Position numbers and translations under genes: made by a program
Shown here: positions 58,833-64,000 of the stretch, one piece after another
Numbering within the stretch: the stretch's first letter is position 1
Layout of the letters: each line of letters starts with the position of its first letter
Assembly: GCA_045660225.1 (NCBI GenBank)
Contig: JAZRDK010000077.1
Location: 11,351 to 75,350 of the forward strand
DNA: 64,000 bases
Direction: 5' to 3'
From: Scatosoma sp045660225
GTDB lineage: Bacteria; Bacillota; Clostridia; Christensenellales; Borkfalkiaceae
Notes under the pieces: generated by a model
What the model saw: only the letters and a program-made list of their open reading frames with translations
What the model was told of the DNA's origin: nothing
Database searches by the model: none

Positions 58833-61800
58833 TTATTTCGTTACGGTGACGTCAAACGTCTGATGTGTGATATTACCGGCTTCGTCCGCGACGATGACGC
58901 GGAAATGGTAAACGCCTTCATGGTGCACCCTAATCGCGTTGCCGGGGAGCATAACCAGTTGTCCCATAGGATTGTCTACGAATACCGCCACGACAATCTT
59001 ATCGGTCGGCGTGAAGTTATCGCTTACCGTGTACGTAGGTACGATGATAAGTTCGCCCACCTTGGCTTCGGTGACAAACGCGCCGTCCCACTTAATTTCG
59101 GGTTCGACTTCGTCCACGACGTTAATCGTGTATACAAACGTAGCCGAGTTGCCACGCTTTATAAATTCGCCGTCTTCCACTGCTTCGTAGGATACGAGAT
59201 AGAAACCGATATCGTCCAAGCTAATTTCGTAATCCTTCGTCGGGTCTGCTTTGTCCAAAAGCACGCCGTTGACGTCCTTGACGGGCTGACCTTTCGCGTT
59301 GGTTACCGTCAAATAGAACTGAAGGTTGGGCGAAAGCGTATCGTACGCAATAGGCGCGTGAATCGTGTATATATCACCTTTTTTCCAGCAACCACCCGTT
59401 TCCGCGTACGAAACAAGAATCGGCTGAACTCTGTCCGTCTTTGCGGTACTGAAACGCGCGTTGCCGAATTCTACGAAAAGGAAGCTTGCGCCCACTTCTA
59501 CGTTTTCTACGGAAACTTCAAGATAGACTTTGTCCGATTCGAAGGAAGCAACCTGCGAAAGGTCGAAGGACGCTTCGCCTACCGTAAGCACGTTATTCGT
59601 ATACAGTAAGGTGAACGCCTGCGAATCAAGGGTTTTACCTGCAAACACTTGTCTTCCCGTCGCCGTTTCCAAGTACGCGTACGTACCGTCGTTGCCCAGC
59701 GTGAAGGAAAGCGATTTCGAGTTGTCGATTACGTCTACGAGCTTGAAGGTAAACTTCGTGTTTGCCGTTACGCCGAGAATCGAGTCGATGGTTGCCGAGA
59801 AGTGCTTATGCAAGAACACGTTTGCGTATACGAACGAGTAGTTTGCCGACGTTGCCGTCAACTGGATACCGTCGCTGGTTCTTTCCTTCGTAAAGCCTTC
59901 GCCTACGATGTAGTTTTCCATTGCCAAACGGTTGCTTTCGTCTTCTACGACCCAAGCAAGTACGCCTTTTGCCGTGTGCGTAGCCAACGTAACGCCCTTG
60001 CTCTTGATTTCAAAGACGATGGGCGCGTTGTTTTCCGCCACTTCTATTTTTACTTTTTCGCCTGCCTTATACGCCGTGCCGTTGACGACAACGTCGCAAA
60101 GGTTTCTTTCCAAGTTGCCATCTACGTAGTCGTATGCGTAGTATTCGGGAAGCACGTAGCTATTGCCCGAAATGTACGCGGGATACAAATTGAAATAACG
60201 TTCAAGAATCGGCTGACTGCCGTCCGATACGACGACGTCATAGCTCTTTTCCGTCGTCTTGCCGACGTAATCGGTTGCTACGTAAACGACCTTGTACGTA
60301 CCAAGTTTTAACGCGCGGAACGCGCCGTCGATTTCTTCTCTTGCGCCGTCGATTTCCACGTACGTTTTTACCGTCTTCTTACCGCTACCGCCCGTGATGG
60401 TTGCAGGGTCGATGGCAGGTACGCTGACAAGCGCACCAACTTCCGCCGTCGTCGCCTTGTCTGCAGGAATTACAAATTCCGCATCGGAGATGGACGCGCG
60501 TATGGTTACCCATTTTATCGCTTCGCCGTAGTTGCCCATATCGTCTTTCGCGCCGTACACGATGGCGTACGTACCTACGCGGTCGGGCTTAAATTTGCCG
60601 TCTACGACGGGTACGTCCGTTGCGTTTGCGCTGCCGTAGTTATATTTTACGGAAACGCTGACGTCGCAATCGCGTGCATAATCGTCGAACGCAGTTGCGG
60701 AAGGAATCGTGTAATAGCTACCTACCAAACCGTCGGGCATACTGGAAGTAAATTCTTTGTCTACCGTAACGACGGGTTTGGTTTCGTCAACGTAAACGTT
60801 GTTTGCCAAATTGTCAATCCCGTAGACGCTGGTGATACAAATATTCGCCGTCGCGCCGAAATAGTTGTTCGCGCTGACGGAAAGTTGCGCCTTACCGCTG
60901 GGGAATCCCGTCCAAAGGTTTTGATACAACGTCTTGTCGTCCAAGTCGGTATACATACTCGTTACCCTAGGGTAACCAGGCGCGTAAAGTTGCTTGTTTT
61001 GGTAGTCCATCGACACGAAGAACTGTTGATAGTCGGGCGCGGTAACGATGACGCCATTGCTCGCCGAGTCGCCTTCAAGATATTGCGACGTGAAGGCAAT
61101 ATAGCTCCAAAGACCGTAGCCGTTGTTGTGGTGCGCGCCTTGGCTTTGGTGCACGCCGACGGGTTGTTGGTTGTGTCCGTTTGCCGCTACGTAGGTATAG
61201 TTGGGCGCCCAGTCGTATGCATAGTAATGCACCTGGAAATAGATAGACGGGTCAACCGAGTCGGTAAACGTGAAAATCAATTCGCCAAATTCAAGCGCCG
61301 TTGCGTTGTCGGGCACTACGTACCCAGTAACGATTTTGTCGTCCGACGTGATTTTCGTAAAGTCGATGTACTGCGTAAACACAAGGCTGTCGCTTTGCGT
61401 GATACGCGCAATGACGCCTTCCGAAGTCGCCCTATCGGGCGTGCCGTAGGTCGCCTTCGATTTATCGTTGTTGGACACGCTGTACATCGGATAGTTTACA
61501 AGGAAACTTTCGCTGTGCGCGTAGAGTTTGTCGCCTACTTTCGCGCTGTACTTTACCGTGTACGTACCCGCTTGCGTCAAAGCAACTTCGCCTTCCGTAG
61601 AAACGCTTCCGTCAGGGAAACAAACGATTGCGTCCGATTCGTAGCTTTCGCCACCTTTCGCAAACGTTTTATCTTCTACCTTAAAGGTGTCCATGTACGC
61701 GTACTCAACCGAATACGCGTCTTCTTTCGTCCAGCCTTCTGCAGCGTCCGCAGACGTTGCCATACCCACGCCCACGGACAACGCGCAGACGGAGGCAATA

Positions 61801-61835
61801 CAACTGGACAGGATTGCTATTCCTTTCTTTTTCAT
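58833..61835 (-). CDS. Large secreted multi-domain Ig-like protein
   Basis: 1,000 residues with an N-terminal signal (ILSSCIASVCALSVGVGMATSADA) and no lipobox. Several beta-sandwich repeats of the DUF5011/HYR kind end in GTYTVKYSA, GTYAIVYGAKDDMGN, GTYKVVYVATDYVGK and GVYHFRVIVADEAGN. The region around residues 150 to 330 (YFQVHYYAYDWAPNYTY, HNNGYGLWSYIAFTSQYL) and another near 630 to 760 look like carbohydrate-binding jelly-rolls. No LPxTG or membrane anchor is seen at the C-terminus. It lies directly after the ABC permease genes and is probably a glycan-capture protein. Confidence 0.78.
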   Translation of the reverse strand: MKKKGIAILSSCIASVCALSVGVGMATSADAAEGWTKEDAYSVEYAYMDTFKVEDKTFAKGGESYESDAIVCFPDGSVSTEGEVALTQAGTYTVKYSAKVGDKLYAHSESFLVNYPMYSVSNNDKSKATYGTPDRATSEGVIARITQSDSLVFTQYIDFTKITSDDKIVTGYVVPDNATALEFGELIFTFTDSVDPSIYFQVHYYAYDWAPNYTYVAANGHNQQPVGVHQSQGAHHNNGYGLWSYIAFTSQYLEGDSASNGVIVTAPDYQQFFVSMDYQNKQLYAPGYPRVTSMYTDLDDKTLYQNLWTGFPSGKAQLSVSANNYFGATANICITSVYGIDNLANNVYVDETKPVVTVDKEFTSSMPDGLVGSYYTIPSATAFDDYARDCDVSVSVKYNYGSANATDVPVVDGKFKPDRVGTYAIVYGAKDDMGNYGEAIKWVTIRASISDAEFVIPADKATTAEVGALVSVPAIDPATITGGSGKKTVKTYVEIDGAREEIDGAFRALKLGTYKVVYVATDYVGKTTEKSYDVVVSDGSQPILERYFNLYPAYISGNSYVLPEYYAYDYVDGNLERNLCDVVVNGTAYKAGEKVKIEVAENNAPIVFEIKSKGVTLATHTAKGVLAWVVEDESNRLAMENYIVGEGFTKERTSDGIQLTATSANYSFVYANVFLHKHFSATIDSILGVTANTKFTFKLVDVIDNSKSLSFTLGNDGTYAYLETATGRQVFAGKTLDSQAFTLLYTNNVLTVGEASFDLSQVASFESDKVYLEVSVENVEVGASFLFVEFGNARFSTAKTDRVQPILVSYAETGGCWKKGDIYTIHAPIAYDTLSPNLQFYLTVTNAKGQPVKDVNGVLLDKADPTKDYEISLDDIGFYLVSYEAVEDGEFIKRGNSATFVYTINVVDEVEPEIKWDGAFVTEAKVGELIIVPTYTVSDNFTPTDKIVVAVFVDNPMGQLVMLPGNAIRVHHEGVYHFRVIVADEAGNITHQTFDVTVTK

Positions 61836-61854
61836 ACATTTTCTCCTTTTTATT

Positions 61855-62751
61855 TTAGCCTTTTAATCCACCAAGCGTCAAGTTCCCCATCAACTTCTTT
61901 TGGAAGATAAGGAACAGAATCAAAATCGGGGTTACGATGATGATTGCAAGCGAGATTTGCTTGGGCAAGGTGTCCAAAGGTTTCGTCTTGTATATCATCG
62001 TATAGTAGAACAACGTCCAACCAAGCGTCGGATGATTAGGCAGGTAAACCTGCGGAACTTGATAGTTGTTCCAGTATTCAACGAAGTGAATCAAAAAGAT
62101 GGTCAAGAACAAATTCTTAATCAAAGGCACGGCAATTTTAATCATAACCTGGAACAGGTTTGCCCCGTCGATACGCGCCGCTTCGCTGTAGCCCATAGGC
62201 ATTGCCTTAAACGCGCTGTACAACACGAAGAAATACAAACCTTGCATGTTTGCCGACATTACCCACAAACCTAAAATGCTGTCGTGGAAACCAAGCGCCC
62301 TTGCAATCTTCAATTCCGAAGGCAAACTGCCGACGATGGGAACAATCATGGTTACGAGAATAATCGTATGCACGATTTTCGAAGATTTGAAATTGAAACG
62401 CGCGCACGCATACGCCGTAACGCAAGGCACAAGCGTCTTAAAGAAGGCGCAACCGATTGCGTACAGGAAGGTGTTGCCTAAAATCGTCCAAAACCCAAAG
62501 GCTTTGCCCGTACCGTTTTTACTGGGCATCGTCAAGTTGTTGAATACTTCGCTGAACTGTTCTTTCCAACCAAATTGCGGGAATTTGTAGTAATTGTTGA
62601 TTGCAAATTCCATACGGCTGTGTCCCTTAAAGGCGGTGATAAACGCCCAGAAGAACAAACCGCACAAGGAAAGCACGTACAAACAAAGCACGACAAGAAG
62701 AATTACCGTTAAGGGCGACCATTTGCTGTTTTTCAAAGCTTTTTTTGCCAT
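61855..62751 (-). CDS. Carbohydrate ABC transporter permease (MalG type)
   Basis: 298 residues, six membrane segments, with the cytoplasmic EAA loop SEAARIDGANLFQVMIKIAVPLIK that docks an ATPase. Pairs with the upstream MalF-type gene. No ATPase gene is in view; a shared MsiK/MsmK-like ATPase elsewhere is usual for such systems. Confidence 0.93.
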   Translation of the reverse strand: MAKKALKNSKWSPLTVILLVVLCLYVLSLCGLFFWAFITAFKGHSRMEFAINNYYKFPQFGWKEQFSEVFNNLTMPSKNGTGKAFGFWTILGNTFLYAIGCAFFKTLVPCVTAYACARFNFKSSKIVHTIILVTMIVPIVGSLPSELKIARALGFHDSILGLWVMSANMQGLYFFVLYSAFKAMPMGYSEAARIDGANLFQVMIKIAVPLIKNLFLTIFLIHFVEYWNNYQVPQVYLPNHPTLGWTLFYYTMIYKTKPLDTLPKQISLAIIIVTPILILFLIFQKKLMGNLTLGGLKG

Positions 62752-62765
62752 AACTTCGCCCCCCC

Positions 62766-63704
62766 TTAGTCTTCGCTAGGGCCGAATTTATCGACCGCCC
62801 ATCTCGCCGTCAAAGCGACGGGGATGATGATTGCCGTAACAAACAAGCTGACCGCGGCGTAACGTTCGAAACTGGGGCTATCCCAGTTTTGCGCCGATGC
62901 GGGGCCTTGTACGCCGTTGTATATGTAGTACCCTATCGTACCTGATTTTAGACCGCTTGTAATACTCGATGAGTAGAACGAGTACAAATGGTATTGGTTG
63001 GTAAAGATGGTCGCAAGACCGGTAACCAAGAACACCGAAAGCGTGGGATAGGTAAACGGCAAAATGATATACAAAAATTCTTGGACGTTCGTTGCGCCGT
63101 CCAAAGCCGCCGCCTCTACCATTTCAGGCGAAATCTCGCTCATCTTATTCGAATAAATCAGCGTCGTCGTACCAAAGCCTATCCAAATATGGAAGGCAAG
63201 TACCCAAACGTACGAAGACGTTTCCTTCCATTTAACGATAGAACCGACTTCTGAATACTCTTTGCCGACGATATCCGACACCATTGCAGGCAACGCGAAG
63301 TCCACGAATTGATGGAATAAGGTTACCATAACCATACCCGACAAGATGGAAGGCAAAAACAGGAAAAGTCTGAAGAACATACTTCCCCAACACTTTTTAT
63401 AGATATAGTACGCAAACAACAGCGCCAAGGGTACGCTGATTGCCGTCGAGATGACGTAGAACAATACGGACATACCCATCGCCTGTTTAATCGAAGGCCA
63501 CATTTCGTTAAACACGTATTTGTATTTACCGAAGAACCCTCCGTAATTTACGTTTACGTCCGGACCGAACGCCATCGCGAACGAGTTCGCGTTGACGCCG
63601 ATATAAAAGACGCAAAATTGTAAGATTGGCCAAGCCAGCAGGCACGCCTGGAATATCATTTCCCCTTTGCGTCCGATGCTTGGTTTCTTTTTTGTTTTTT
63701 CCAT
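62766..63704 (-). CDS. Carbohydrate ABC transporter permease (MalF type)
   Basis: 312 residues, six membrane segments, EAA loop VEAAALDGATNVQEFLYIILPFTYPTL. AAGGAAAA precedes the ATG. It lies between the solute-binding protein gene and the MalG-type gene, forming an oligosaccharide import unit. Confidence 0.93.
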   Translation of the reverse strand: MEKTKKKPSIGRKGEMIFQACLLAWPILQFCVFYIGVNANSFAMAFGPDVNVNYGGFFGKYKYVFNEMWPSIKQAMGMSVLFYVISTAISVPLALLFAYYIYKKCWGSMFFRLFLFLPSILSGMVMVTLFHQFVDFALPAMVSDIVGKEYSEVGSIVKWKETSSYVWVLAFHIWIGFGTTTLIYSNKMSEISPEMVEAAALDGATNVQEFLYIILPFTYPTLSVFLVTGLATIFTNQYHLYSFYSSSITSGLKSGTIGYYIYNGVQGPASAQNWDSPSFERYAAVSLFVTAIIIPVALTARWAVDKFGPSED

Positions 63705-63742
63705 AACAATTTTCCTTATGATTTAGAGATTGTCAATTTCCA

Positions 63743-64000
63743 TTATAAGGCAGGTACACCCGGCCAAATGGACGCTCTTACGTAGTTGTTCATTCTCTTG
63801 AAGTATTCCGCCGTGGAAATATCTTGCGTCTGGAATACGGCTGCAGGCCACTTATCGCCGTCGCTGATTGCGAATCTGTTGGACAACGCGATAAGGTAGG
63901 TCGTCTTGTAGTACTGGTCGTTTGCGTTGTTGACATTGAATACGTCGTACTTTTTAAGGTTTGCATGAAGCATCTTACCAAAAGGCGACAAGGTCGCAAC
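63743..64000 (-). CDS. ABC sugar-binding protein, C-terminal 85 residues (rest beyond the window)
   Basis: The frame runs off the right edge. The visible end (TYLIALSNRFAISDGDKWPAAVF, TAEYFKRMNNYVRASIWPG) fits the C-terminus of an extracellular solute-binding protein of the family-1 type. Position before two MalF/MalG-type permeases supports this. The ribosome site and signal peptide lie outside. Confidence 0.75.
   Translation of the reverse strand, partial: VATLSPFGKMLHANLKKYDVFNVNNANDQYYKTTYLIALSNRFAISDGDKWPAAVFQTQDISTAEYFKRMNNYVRASIWPGVPAL

Noticed and set aside
57333..59609. Long plus-strand frame opposite the DUF4838 and Ig-like genes
   Set aside because: It spans the ends of two well-supported minus-strand genes and has no start signals or domains.

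Overview
The window looks like a chromosomal piece of an uncultured, probably gut-dwelling, Gram-positive bacterium of the Clostridia (Bacillota). Evidence: sigma-A type promoters with TTGACA/TATAAT boxes and mostly 17-bp spacers, strong AGGAG ribosome sites, intrinsic terminators, a cysteine T-box leader, a SipW/TasA-type locus, lipoproteins with serine-rich linkers, and NlpC/P60 and MurQ cell-wall enzymes. I cannot assign a genus. Most of the window is ordinary chromosome. I see no phage, insertion sequence or CRISPR array.

Layout. 1-5 kb: 3' part of mnmA, a YwaF/TMEM164-like membrane protein, and a three-gene sugar or cyclitol operon (two xylose-isomerase-like TIM barrels and a Gfo/Idh/MocA oxidoreductase). 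5-5.7 kb: a minus-strand tRNA cluster (Val-Gly-Cys-Leu) with a partial duplication of the tRNA-Leu 3' end. 5.8-7 kb: a SecB-like chaperone, then a small GIY-YIG gene bracketed by dispersed repeats. 7-18.6 kb: a giant secreted protein of about 3,733 residues with six repeated ~400-residue modules and a C-terminal DUF4838-like region. It sits behind a 44-residue peptide gene and a consensus promoter. 18.7-21.2 kb: T-box-controlled cysE-cysS, with cysS carrying an in-frame TAG at codon 44. 21-31 kb: housekeeping and envelope genes (DeoR regulator, second YwaF-like protein, HAD and PHP phosphatases, NlpC/P60 lipoprotein, comF-murQ, VanZ-like and DUF368 proteins). 31-35.4 kb: tRNA-Leu, mgsA, and a TasA-like / SipW-like peptidase / TasA-like locus. 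35.4-39.3 kb: an AraC regulator divergent from a glycosidase-like gene and an N-acylglucosamine 2-epimerase. 39.4-44 kb: a DUF4011-helicase-Vsr-type protein resembling the Hhe defence protein. 44-48.7 kb: MFS transporter and TrkH/TrkA potassium uptake. 48.9-64 kb: a Gram-positive polysaccharide-utilisation locus read right to left: ABC solute-binding protein, two permeases, three large surface proteins, then a barrel protein, a GH109-like enzyme and a GH63-like enzyme.

How the parts connect. The repeated module of the giant protein recurs twice in a 1,044-residue lipoprotein of the polysaccharide locus. The DUF4838-like region fused to it in the giant protein is there encoded by the next gene upstream. 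This fusion/neighbour pattern makes me think module and DUF4838 work together in binding and attacking a surface glycan. The module may be undescribed. Other items worth checking are the 44-residue peptide, the amber codon in cysS, two apparently leaderless genes, and the GIY-YIG gene with its repeats.
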